64,000 bases of DNA from assembly GCA_013396755.1 (NCBI GenBank), contig VWZF01006001.1, forward strand, positions 8,400-72,399, read 5' to 3'. The translations under genes and the position numbers were made by a program. The notes beneath the pieces are model-generated. The model saw only the letters and a list, made by a program, of their open reading frames with translations, was not told the origin of the DNA and did not search any database. This DNA is from Sclerurus mexicanus. Lineage: Eukaryota; Chordata; Aves; Passeriformes; Furnariidae. Of the stretch, positions 1 to 11,146 are shown in pieces. The first letter of the stretch is position 1; every line of letters begins with the position of its first letter.

Positions 1-480
1 GGCGGGCGGTGGGCTGTGTGCCCTGGGCGGGTTTGGGGCGCCTTCCCGAGCCCCTCCTGTGCCATTGCCGCTGCCCCCGGCACGGAGCGGGGCCCCCTCA
101 CAGCCCCGCATACCCCACAGAGCCCCTCACNCCCATAACACCCCTCACAGCCCCATAACACCCCACAGAGCCCACAGAGCTCCGCACAGCCCCATAACAC
201 CCCATAACACCCCCCAGTCCGCCGTGCCGGGCTCGGCCCCGCCCGTGGGGTCGGTGCGGGGTCGGTGCGGGGCTTGTCCCGCCTGCCCCGCCCGGGCTGC
301 CCCTTCAAACAAATGAAGTGACAATGTCGCGCAGTTCTCCTCCCCTTGTGCGTGCTGAGGAAGCGCAGCCCGGCGGTGCTGCCTCTCGGGGCTCACGGCC
401 CCGGTGCTGCCGCCGGGAAGGAGCCCGGGCCCAGGTCTGCTTGTGCGGGGGTGGAAGGAGAAGGGAAAACCAGCGAGGAG
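1..480. promoter_or_regulatory. GC-rich, CpG-containing flank at the 5' side of C16orf87
   Basis: The first ~480 bases are much richer in G, C and CpG than the AT-rich DNA that follows. Because C16orf87 exon 2 lies downstream at 3081 and no exon 1 coding sequence is visible here, this is most likely the downstream part of the gene's CpG island, just inside intron 1. Position 131 is an undetermined base. The ORFs that cross this stretch on both strands reflect GC content and look non-coding. Confidence 0.5.
101..214. repeat. Short imperfect tandem repeat (CCCATAACACCCC-type)
   Basis: A C-rich stretch is built from repeated copies of a unit close to cagccccataacacccc, mixed with cacagagcccc variants. 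At least four copies of the CCATAACACC core are visible, and the single N at 131 falls inside it. The likely cause is local slippage in a C-rich tract. Confidence 0.7.
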
Positions 481-3080
481 CTGTCTCTGAGAGCCGTGGT
501 CTGGTTTCGGGGATCTTTTTGGGGTGTTTTCTTTGGTGTTATTTTTGTTTTTCTCAGTAAACGTAGTGAATGTCAAACCAACAATGGGAAGGGCAAGTAA
601 GCAAACGCTGCAGGCTGGTTAAGCCTGTGTGGAAACTTTCACTTTGTTCTACACTTTAGAGCACATGATGTGCGTGTGTCAGTGTGTATTTTCTGTTATA
701 CACCCTACAGTGTGGCTAACAGGGAATTAATGTGCATGTATGTCCTGCCCTGCCACACTCTGCTCACAGGACTTGTTTCCCAGTGCCAAATACTGCAGAA
801 GGAACAAGAAACCAAAGCCTACAGCACGAGTGACCCTTTGCAGGGTGTGGGGAAGCTCTCCTGCGACTCTTCAGTGGTCGTGTCCTGTACTAGTGTTTCT
901 TAAATTTTTCCATTAACAAGGGCTTTGCGTGTGTTTCTGTTTCCTTCACTAGAGGTGGCATGCATGGAAATATTGAGACAGCCACAGTGATTGGAGCGTA
1001 ATATTGAGTAACCCTTCTTAACTTTAAAACTTTTTTAATCGTAATTTAGATAATATACCATTTTCAATTACATTTTCACAACCAAAGCATAGCCCCATTA
1101 AACTAGGGAGGCCGAAGTTCTTGCAGTCAGTCAGAGGAAATAATTATCACTTCTTAATTTAGTTTCAGGTGAAATTTCTTGTGTGAGAAGCTTAATTTCT
1201 TTTTGGTTAGGAAAATGTTAAAATAGTATTTGTAGGGGTAATGTGCCTTAATTGTATTGCAGGATGTTATCAGTGTAGGTCTTCCAAGGGTAACTGGTAT
1301 GTTTCAGAGAATAAGCCCCTTTTCCCCTAATGCCCACGCCCAAATGGTGCACACACCTTCATGCCAAACCTGTGACACGAGAACAACATTGTTCTGTTAA
1401 ACACAGTTAAGTTCGTTGAAAAACATTGGGCCTGTTCCAATCCCCTTGGGTGGTTCTGCCAAAATTCTTTTTTAGGCTGAGCCTGGAAACATACTGATTG
1501 GAGAGACCCAAGTGTTCAAAAATGGATTTAAATGAAACTCCTGTATCACCTTAATAATACACACATTATCAGCTAGATAATGGGCTTTAATGCTGTTATA
1601 CTGATTCTTGAACAAGGAGACAAGTGTGCACACAAGTCTGCTAAATTCTGAGCTTTAAGGTTCAATAAACCTTTATTACAGTTGTTTTTATTATGTCAGT
1701 GTCTCCATAAAGGGAATTAAAAAGTCTCTAGTTCTGTCAAACCTCTATCAAAAGTCTGTCTGTAAGATGTTTGTAGCGTGAAGTACAGGAGTTAAGATGA
1801 GTTACAGAAAGCAAAGTAATTTATTTATTCTGGGTAGCAGTGAAATTCCCCCTTTACAAATTAATGTACTGATTTGGCAGGGTTTTCCCTAGCCAGTAGG
1901 ACACTGGAGCTTGGTTCTTCTCCGGGCCTGTTGAATTGAGCAGGCAGTTGTGGTTCTGTGCTCCTGTCTGTGCCAGTGGACACTGGCAGACTTGTAGTGA
2001 CCTGTCTTAAAGTATTACATTTGAGAAAGCACCTCCTGCTTTTTTCCCCCACTGTCATGCTTCAACATGACTCAACTTTAACGTCTGTTATTTTAATCTC
2101 TTCCAGATCTCTGTTTAAACTTGCTTTGATTTGTGTTTTTGGAATTAAACCTAATCAAAGCAACATGCTGTATTCCTTACTACTTTAAAAGATCTCGAAA
2201 GATCTTGGCATTAAGGTAACGAGGTTTGTAGTTTATCAGTGTGGCTTTTTGTAAGCATTGCTCCGAGTAAGGTTTTTGTCATTTTTCATATTAAATGTGG
2301 CATTTCTTGTTTTACATTGTCATATTCTGGGGGAGCACACTGCTCCTGTGTGCTTAGCTGACTAGGAAAAGCACTATATTCTCTGAAACTCTTGGGCCTG
2401 CAGTCAGTTTTTGACTGGCTGCGGTGAATTATTTGCATTTTGAATTAACAAGGTCCTTGTGCAGCCACCCAGCCTTGTATCCAGCTCTGGAGCAGAGTGT
2501 GGTACAAATGCATCTGTTTTGCTTCAGGCTCTATTGTGCCTCTTGTTTAAAGCTGCTCCTGCTCTCTAAAGGAGCTGCTTTCAAATGCTGCTCAAAGTGA
2601 ATGTGTTCAGAATGCACTGATGGCTGTAACTCATAATTATTTATTTTTTTTTAGGTAAATAGAGAAAGCAAAACTGGAACTGTCTGACTGATTTAACTGG
2701 TGATATTTGAGAGCTCTGAAGAGAAATTGTATTTCTATTTTAATTCAGCCTTGCTTTAATGCTCTCCACTTTCCCCCACCCCCTTCCTGGCAGTCTGGGG
2801 AAAAGCAGTGCAAAGCGATCACAACAGCTGTGCATTTCCAGCTTGGTTTTGAACAACTGCATAAAGAAAAGGCTTGCTGGGTGATTCACAGCAGAATCTG
2901 GTTTTATTATGTTTAAATACAATTGTGTAACAGTACAGGCCATAGTTTGCAGTACAGACTGAATTTGAAGAGTTATCTCTGAGGACAAAATGCGAGGTAC
3001 TGGTGTGCTTGTTTCTTTGTTGGGCAGGAATTTTGTCATAATTTGAAGTAATCTGAAATATTTGTCTTTTGCTTTCCCAG

Positions 3081-3177
3081 GTTCCTGTTGCATGTAAATC
3101 ATGTCCCTGTGGCTACATATTTATTAGTCGAAAACTCTTGCATGCTAAACGTTCTGAGAGATCACCACCCATCACAG
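3081..3177 (+). CDS. C16orf87: C16orf87 exon 2
   Basis: The exon follows a tttgctttcccag acceptor and ends before gtaata. It is 97 nt long, starts in phase 0 and leaves one base over. It encodes the CKSCPC zinc-ribbon half and the FISRKLLHAKRSE segment. The isoleucine in SPPIT stands where I recall a serine in human. Confidence 0.95.
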
Positions 3178-6100
3178 GTAATACTTACGGAGGTGGGAAG
3201 GAGAGTTCTTTCCCCTTATTTCTTGGAGATAAAGGATTGAGTAGTTTACTTCTCTGTAAATTGACTGCTGTGAGTTGACTTTCCCTTGAATTTGTGCATG
3301 GTAGACTTTGAATATCTTAATTTTGCTTGAATTTTGAGGAGGGGGCAAAGCTGGTGCTTTCAGTCTTACTTGCTTTGTACTTGTGATGTTGGCATTTATT
3401 CTGTGTACGTTCTAGCTGTGCACATTGGTCTCTATGCAAAAAAACTCACTACAGAAAGCTTTGTGTTAATCCTATTTTGAAGCTAAATGTCTAGAGGTGC
3501 CAAAGGGATCTGATTTCAGAGTATATGCTAATTGAAGCTGGGTTTTCTAAAAGTGAAAAATTGGTCATAATGTTTAAGTTCAGGTGGGTCTTGCTTCTCT
3601 CTTTTTGGGTTAAATTAAAAAATAGTTTATTTTTTGTGTCTAACTTGTGTGTCTTCTGTTGATGTACACAATTGAATGTGTGTTCTGGCATAAATAACAT
3701 TCTTCTTGTGTTCATTTTTATCACTTCCTCCAGTCCTAGTAGGAATTAGTGAGAACAAGAACCTGTCAGGGAAGATGTATATTAAACAAACAAAACCCCA
3801 GCCACATGTCTGATCTAGAATGTCTCCTTTTTCAAGTTATCTACCAGACCTACAAAATTAAGCATTTGATGTGTTGTATCCCTCTTTTGAAGATACTTGT
3901 GGTTTACCAGCTTGTAGGAATTAGATGACACTGTGCTGAAAACTGAACTTTCAAGGTGGAGGAGGTTGAGAAATGTCTGTGGTAGGTTTGAAGTGTTGGT
4001 CAGTTTTCTTTCCTCTTCCACAGTTATTGTAGTTACCAAGTGAAGCTGAAGGCCATAATTCAGCTTTGTACATAGTAAATGCAACAGGGGAGACAAAATG
4101 AATATAGGCTGGGGGCCATCCCATTGGAAAGCAGCTCTGGAAAGCAGTTTTTACTGAGGGTGACTAAGCACTGACACAGGTTGCCCAAAGAACTTATGGA
4201 GTCTCCATCCTTTGAGAAACTCAAAAGCCTTTTGGATGTGGTCTTGGGCAATTGGTTTTTCATGGCCTTGCTTGAACAGGGGGGTTGGACAGGTTGGTCT
4301 CCAGAGGTTCCCTTGCCACCTCGACCTGTTTGTGACACTGTGAAATGCAGGTTTTGTGTTAACATTAGTGACAGGTTACCCTGCTGTGCAGTTTGTAGCC
4401 TGTGTCTGCGCAAGACTAACGGGACAGCTGCAGCAAAACAAAACCAGTCCCCTGGGAGGATGTACTGAGAGACTGTGTTTGTCTGTATTGTGCTCATAAG
4501 GTGACTGCCACTTCTTTTAGAAAATGTCGTTTCAGTATGTTCAACAACACAGCTCCTTCAGGATGGTGCTGCAGCCTTGCAAATGTGCAGCTAGTCCATG
4601 GTGAATGGTGTGCTGTGGTGTCTGTACTGTTTTTGGGACCCAAGCTCATTAATTCATAATTAACTCCAGGTGAAACTCATGTAAATACACTTTTTCCCCC
4701 CCCTGCTTTGGTGTGTAGGACAACAATGCCCCTGTCCAGCACTGAGTATGGTGAGGCCTTGTCATGGGCTGCATTTGGTAGGACACGTACACTGTGTTTT
4801 GTGGCATTTTCTGACAGCATCGTTGACTCAGCTTTTGATTTGTCTGAGCAGCAGGACTGATTTCATTGTTAGTGTCAAAGAAGCTCGAGTGTTGTGGTGT
4901 TTGCCTGTATGATAAACTTTTTTCTTTTGCTAGAGGAAACAAATGCAGTGGACTGTCTTTGTCTTGATGGCTGTGAGGTGTACAGTTTGTATTTCCATCT
5001 TGTTTGGGAAACTGAGCAAATGTCTCATGTTACAAAATGCATTTGAAGCAATTAAAGGCTTGATCCTCCTAATCAGGAAGTAAAGTGTCACTCACTTTGA
5101 ATCTGACTCCTTAATTTGTGCATGGTTATCATGCAGATTCAGCTGCTCTCTGAAGGCATAGGCATCTAACCACTTGAAGGAAGAAAGGTGACTGGGTGGG
5201 TAAGCACTAAGAGTAAATTAAGAACAAAGGTGAGAAGAACTCTAGATCATACCACTGCTATTTGTTTGCACAGAAAACAAGAGTGAGGCCAAAAGGAGGC
5301 GGACAGAGAGAGTTAAGAGAGAGAAGATAAATTCTGCAGTAAATAAAGACTTAGAAAACCGAAAAAGGTCCAGATCTAACAGCCATTCAGATCACAGCAG
5401 AAGAGGAAGAGGAAGACCTAAGAGTGCCTCAGCAAAAAAGCATGAGGAAGAAAGAGGTATGAGAATGACAAATATGTTCATTGGGTTTTCTATTTGTATG
5501 GAGACTTTTTTAAACAATAAACCTTTATGCCATTCCAACCATTTAACTGGACTAGTTCAGTCAATATCTGATATCTTAATGTGGGGTAGGGACTGTTTCA
5601 CATCTGTTGAGACCTCTGGTTTTATGATTCAGTCTGATGAAACTAACTACAAAGATCTAAATCTGTATTTTTAGCCACTGTATCAAGTTTCAACATGTAG
5701 GTTGAAAGCTATTGGCCTAAAGTATTAAATAGTTTTTTTGCTTGGTTTTGTTGAGGTGCCACTGCTCTATATCATAAGAACAAACAATATAATTATGTCT
5801 GTTGTCAGAGAACGATCAGAATGACTGGATTGCTTAAAAAGTTCTTGAAAGCATTTGGAGGGCCAAAGTAAAAAGGGCATCTTGAGTCACTCGTGTGACC
5901 TGAATTTTGGTCCCACGTTTCTAGAATAACACTCTAGAGGAAGGAATGCCTCTTTGGTTGTTAAGGTTCCTTGGTAACCTGCTGGTTTCAATTTTTATTC
6001 AGTGAAGAGACTGTTACATGACCAGAGTAATTCTGGAGCCCCTCAGGAATGGAACTGGCATTTAGAATTCCTATTGTTTTAAGAGCCTATTGACACTGCT

Positions 6101-9100
6101 CTTGCTGTCTGTTTGGAGATCATAATTCAGGCCTAAAATTACTAATTCAAAACTTAGCATGGACTTAAAAAGTTGGAAGGCAGGTAAGAGGGAAATAACA
6201 AGGTTTCATACAAATATTCAGAAGATACTGTTCTTGGAACTCCTGAAGCCTTCAAACATCTTGTGGCATAACTCAGAAATGCAATTTTTTTTCCTCTTCC
6301 TACTTATTTGTTAACAAAAAAAATGGGTATTAAACTATTTCAAAAATTCCTTTAATTTCTGACTTTTTAAACCCAATATTGATGTCTCTGCTCTTCAATT
6401 TAAACCTGTTCTTTCTTAATGTTCCTTTCACATAACAAACAAGTGTATATTGGGATTTGATGGGGTTTTTTAGTGCTTTGGATGTGAAAAGAGGAGGTAG
6501 CATTTCATTTCTGTATGTTTTTTGGATGGGAATTGTTTTACTCTAATAGGAATACACTTGCAATATCTAATCTCTTCACTGTTGCATATGGTTATTCATG
6601 TATGTGGCTTCCCTACTTGTTACTGACCCAGGCTAATCTTTGTGTGGCAGCTTTAGGATCCTTCCTAGGCATTTAACTGCTAGTCTAGTTCACCTACAGC
6701 TTTGGTTTTAAAATTCCACAAGCTGGTCAGGTTGCCCTGTAAGAGTAAATCTTCTGTCCCCTGAAAAAGAGGAAAGCAGTCTAAGCGAAGGAAAAGATCT
6801 GTGCAGTTGAGGCATGTTTTATAGTCTCCAAAAAGCAGGAATCTGACAGCATGAGGGATATTTAGAGAACATGTTTTCCTATTCAAAACTAGGCTGAATG
6901 TTTCTAACCTCCTGCTGCACGCTCCAAAGTACAATATGCCAGTGCTTTGAGGTAGAAAACTAGAGATACAGTTCCAGTGAGATCTTTCCATCAGAGTGTG
7001 GGGTGTGCCTTTTTCTTGATGGTTTTTTTCAAGTCACTTAGAAAATTAACCTACTATGTGTGGCGTAATTAGTCGGAATTTTAGAAATATTCTTCCTTTA
7101 CAAAACTGCTTCTTGTTTATGTATATTAAACACCTGTAATTCTACTACAGTTAAGGTGATTTTTGTGTGACTGATTGCTAGTCCTGGTATCAGTCTTTGT
7201 GGTGTTGAAAGTCAGCTCTGGAGTGCAAGATGTAAGCTTAGTGTTAGTCTTTAAGTATCTTATTTCCTTGCCTGTTGTTTCTATGGTATTTTGGGTACAC
7301 ATTATTTGCCATTAGAGACTGTACTGTCCTTCTTTCACCCCAAATAATTGAAAAGACTGCTTGCATAGGTGTTAAATATTTGGTGCCTCTTGGGCTTCTG
7401 CAGAGCCTATTGCATTTGTGGATGGAAAAACAGGAGGACAGAAAACACCTCAGTTATAGCAGGTCAGCTGTCCACTTGAAGACCACCCAGCTGTGAAAAT
7501 TGAGTTCCTAAAGACCCCCATGACATCTGTAGCTTTGCTTCCCTGCTTGCCATGCTCTTTCCATACATAGTGTGCTTGTTCCCAGTTACGTCCGTGCCTC
7601 TGACTGGTTCTTTTGTGTCCTTTGTGACTGGCTCACATTAGAGCACAGAGCTGCAGGATTCAGCAGCAGTTAAGAATAGAAGAAGCAAAAGGCTTTTTAA
7701 AACAAGCTATTTTTCCTGCAGAGTTAGTAAGAAGGAATGGAGGGGGAGGAAGGAGGAAGCTGATGTAAACTGAGGGGATATGGCAGAGTGCTGGGACCCA
7801 GAAAATAGTCCTGTCACGTGTTTCGGAGCCATGTGATGGCCCTGGAAAACAGGAGCTCCTCCCTGAAGGCTTGGCTTGTCAAAATTGTCACTTAATTTCT
7901 TTGTCAGAACTGCTCCAATATGTTTTGAAAATAGGAACGCTTCATAATAATTTGATGTTGGTGTTGTGGTGGTGTGTTCTTTGTTGTCCTGTGTGGGACT
8001 GACACGGAGCCAGACCCGTTCCCAGGCTGCCCTGTTATCTAGGTACCAACCCTGAGCGTATTAAAACAAACACAAACCCTTGTGTGCTGGAGGAAGTGGT
8101 AATGATTATTCTGAAAGAGCTGACCAGCACATAAGACTCAGTAAAGTGGCCTGTATGCTAAAGCTTACTTGTTACTTAACAAGGGATGAATGTTCAGAAA
8201 GATCTATGTATTTCTGTGTCCTGATAAAACTGAAGCTGAGTTACCTTTTTCAGCCCAGATTTTCTTTTTCCAGTGTTCTCCAGCTGTATTGTTCACACAT
8301 TTGTATGCCCAGCATGCACATTTGGAGTAACTTACTATCTTGAATGGTGAATCCATGCAAAATTTGAGGAGGAGGGTCCCTATTTGGTTTATAAGTAATG
8401 ATATAATTAAGGGCTGTGGGTATAAGGGGGTTGCAGGAGATCTGGGAATGCAAGGAACGTGCTCCAGAAAGACTGGCTATTTTCACCTAAATAACCTCTT
8501 AGTTGTACAGTAAAAGACTTAGTATTTAATGTCTTGCTGACTATCAGAAACACAATGCCGTTTTTGTCTTTTGCTCATAACAGAGCAATGAGTCAAAACT
8601 ACTCTCAGATAAGACTAAAGTGGAAAGTTTTCACAGTGGTTGCAGAAGCCACGGCACCCCATGAGCAGCCTGTGGTAAAATGTCATGCAGGTGCAAGCTC
8701 TTCACGTGCTGCTGCTGAGATCTGGAGTTGTCCTGAGAAAGTGTGGAGCTTGCAAACCTGTGTTAGGCCCTGATTCTCTTTGATATCAAGATTTCAGTAA
8801 GCTGAAGGCTCCAGAACAAGCCTGTTCTGTGGGGATGGGGAGAGAGGGAAACTAAAATTTGAAGTGTCTAAATTCTAAAATCTGTTAACAGCAGCCCGGG
8901 GGGTGGTGGTAGGGGGGAAGTATTTTTAATTTTGCTGGGTGCTGATATATTCAAGTGGTGGCTGGATTTGTTTGGATCAGGAAGCATGAAAAAAGGGGTG
9001 GGGTTTAGATATGAAAATACAAAAGGTCAATGTGGAATAACCAGTGTGTGTAGTGTCTGTGCTCAGAACAGCTCCCAGCATTGTTAATTTTTAAATGGTG

Positions 9101-10730
9101 AGAGGGAGGAAGTGGAACAGCCCAGACAGTGTACATACAGGAACTGATGTCTTGAGCTACAGGGCAGGACTTGCAGTAAAACTCAGTTTCTAACTCATTT
9201 CAAACTCAATACACTAGAAAATATCGTCTTGCATAGCCAGGGAACCAACTGAAAGCTGGTTTCAGCTGTTCCTGTATCAGTATTAAATCAGAACACAGAG
9301 GTAAAGGAGTTTTCAGCTTCTCCTGCTTAGTTTTTTAATGTGAGCAGTTGATTTCACACAGAAGACAGTCTGCTGGAATTCTGTCTGTAGCTGTAACACA
9401 AATGTGAAACCAAATCTAAAAATATCATTATGAATGTGAGCCCACTGAGGGATAACTGGGTGAGGAGGTGGAGACAGGAGGTGCTGGGATCTTTTTTCCA
9501 CATGGTGCTTTCCATTATTTCGCAGTGCTGCCTTGTCTTTCACTTTCCCAGGCTAGTTCAGGTGTCCTGGTGGAGCAGCTGCCAGAGTGTGCACAAGTGG
9601 GACTGTGTTAGTGACACAGAGGGCTCTGCCAGGTGAGCTTTGGGTCACCATTGTGGTCCAGGCCACTGTGGAACCTGGGTTAGAGGTGGAGTTCCACAGC
9701 TGGGCACCAGCCTTAAGGCTCTGAATGCATTGCTCTCTTCTTTGTGTCCACACACCTGGTCTGCTGCTGACAAAGCTGTTTCTTGGTTGGCTTTGTTTTC
9801 TTAATGATTTGTGTCAGCTACCTGTGGCTAGCTGAGCTGGGACATAAATAGTCATGATCTGGAGAAGGTGGCATTTCTGAAAGTGGTATTTCTGAAATGG
9901 TGCTATTTACGAGTTTTGTGGCATAGCTTAGTTTACTTGAGCACTGCAGTGTGGAAACTTTTTGATGGCTTCCTGTTGTGTGTCTGTAGCATTGAAAGAA
10001 ACCACCATCAGCAGAGAGAACTCGCAGGCTCTCACTTGCTCAGTGAGGTGTTAGCATTGTTCTACAGCTGGGATAAGAGGGAAAGGCTGAGTGCAGAAAG
10101 TCCAGAAATGTTCATGATGATAAACCGGGAGCCTGATGTCTGCCAAGTATCTGCTCTTTGGCCTTTTGCAATTAAACTCTTGGGTTTCTTTCACTTAGAT
10201 GTAAGGCAGGGGGATGAATATGATGTTTAATGAGGATATTGTGAAATAACTTTGTTTTCTAGGATGTGAGGTGGTTATGTAAAATTAAAGGAACAAGCCA
10301 ACTAAACCAAAAGAACTGAAGGAACACTTGAATGTGTTCATTGTTATATTAACGACTCATTCTTTTGCCATGCTTTAACAACAGCAATTCAGTCATGCTT
10401 TTGGATGACTAATTCTGTGGCTCTTCCAGCACCGTTGTGTGCCTCCATTACTTCCTCCTCTTTCTCAATCCCTCATGCATCGAGTTGATTGTCTAACTTC
10501 TAGTTGATTGTCTAATTCCACTACGTTTGTTTTTTGAATTTATTAACTTCTATTGCATTAACTTTGAATAGTGGAAAAAGCTTCTAATAGTGACTTTTTT
10601 TTCTTCTACAGAGAAACAAGAAAAAGAAGTTGACATGTATGCTAACCTTTCAGATGAAAAGGCCTTCGTATTTTCGGTGGCCTTGGCGGAAATAAACAGA
10701 AAGATTATCAATCAAAGACTTATTCTGTAA
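3081..10730 (+). CDS. C16orf87: C16orf87 homologue (UPF0547 family), exons 2-4; 5' partial
   Basis: Three exons (3081-3177, 5274-5456, 10612-10730) have AG/GT borders and join in phase to 132 residues plus a stop. This equals the human protein (154 residues, as I recall it) without the ~22 residues of exon 1, which must lie before the window. The start VPVACKSCPCGYIFISRK carries the second half of a zinc-ribbon-like Cys motif; its partner CxxC would be in exon 1. The middle is basic, with nuclear-localisation-like clusters (KRRRTERVKREK, RKRSRSNS) and an AT-hook core (RGRGRPKS). The end, from DMYANLSDEKAFVFSVAL to the stop, is almost identical to human. The family is small and nuclear, and I recall reports of association with HDAC1/2-MIER complexes; no enzymatic role is known to me. 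It lies in the same orientation as MYLK3, as in human. Confidence 0.95.
4104..4345 (+). mobile_element. CR1 LINE 3' fragment, old and diverged
   Basis: This lies in C16orf87 intron 2. It shows in order the landmarks of a CR1 3' end: a stretch like aagcagctctgg, then caggttgcccaaagaa, ttatggagtctccatcc, ttgagaaactcaaaagcc, and gttggacaggttggtctccagaggttcc with cctgcc/acctc-like ends. It carries many substitutions and small indels, so it is an old, 5'-truncated, inactive copy. Confidence 0.8.
5274..5456 (+). CDS. C16orf87: C16orf87 exon 3 (basic region, AT-hook)
   Basis: The exon is 183 nt long, begins after tttgcacag and ends before gtatga. It opens with ENKSEAKRRR and holds the lysine/arginine/serine-rich middle of the protein, including the GRGRPK AT-hook core, and closes at KKHEEER. 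Its phase (1 in, 1 out) agrees with both neighbouring exons. Confidence 0.95.
5457..10611 (+). other. C16orf87 intron 3 (5.2 kb)
   Basis: AT-rich intronic DNA. It contains a 120-codon open frame at 9868-10230 with no recognisable domain, and a 19-bp direct duplication just before exon 4. I recognise no RNA gene or transposon here. Confidence 0.8.
10483..10515. repeat. Tandem duplication, period 19 bp
   Basis: The 14-mer agttgattgtctaa occurs at 10483-10496 and again at 10502-10515, about 100 bp before C16orf87 exon 4. It may overlap the branch-point region but has no obvious function. Confidence 0.85.
10612..10730 (+). CDS. C16orf87: C16orf87 exon 4 (C-terminus)
   Basis: The exon begins after ttcttctacag and runs to the TAA at 10728-10730. 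It encodes EKQEKEVDMYANLSDEKAF and then the conserved helix VALAEINRKIINQRLIL at the very end of the protein. One substitution (I to M after VD) is visible against the human sequence as I recall it. Confidence 0.96.
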
Positions 10731-11055
10731 CTTGTAAGCACAATCTGATGCAGTTTATGCAGAATGGCTAGCAGATTTCCAAGGTGTCGTGGACTCTCGG
10801 CAAGTGTGTTGTCTACACCCACAAGGACCGTAGTGTTTCCTGTTAAAATTCTGCTGCTGTTCTTGGAACTCGAGTTCTGTCTGCACAAGTCAGAAAGAAA
10901 GTGGTCCCAAGATTGTGCTGTGAAAAATCAGGAAGCAGATAATGTTTTACACCTTGAAGACAATTGCTAGACAAATGCACAGAGAGACTGCACCTATTCC
11001 AGAGCACTTCTTTCAAATTTGCTGGCAGAAATGCAATATTTTAAATATTTTTGGA

Positions 11056-11146
11056 AATAAATGATTTTCCTTTAAAATTATATATTTCAGAATTTTCAAC
11101 TATATTGCAGTTTACGTATGTAAAGTTCACATAACTTTTTAATAAA
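11056..11146 (+). terminator. C16orf87: C16orf87 candidate polyadenylation signals
   Basis: Two canonical AATAAA hexamers lie at 11056-11061 and 11141-11146, 326 and 411 nt after the stop codon, in AU-rich sequence. Either could end the C16orf87 transcript. The second is followed by T-rich and G/T-rich sequence (gggtgtgttggtttt at about 11200). Confidence 0.6.

Noticed and set aside
1..3080. C16orf87 exon 1
   Set aside because: No ATG-containing exon with the expected CPEC zinc-ribbon half and a phase-0 donor is visible, so it must lie before the window.
9868..10230. 120-codon + strand frame in C16orf87 intron 3
   Set aside because: It starts within AT-rich intron, shows no family resemblance, and is not joined to the C16orf87 exons by phase.
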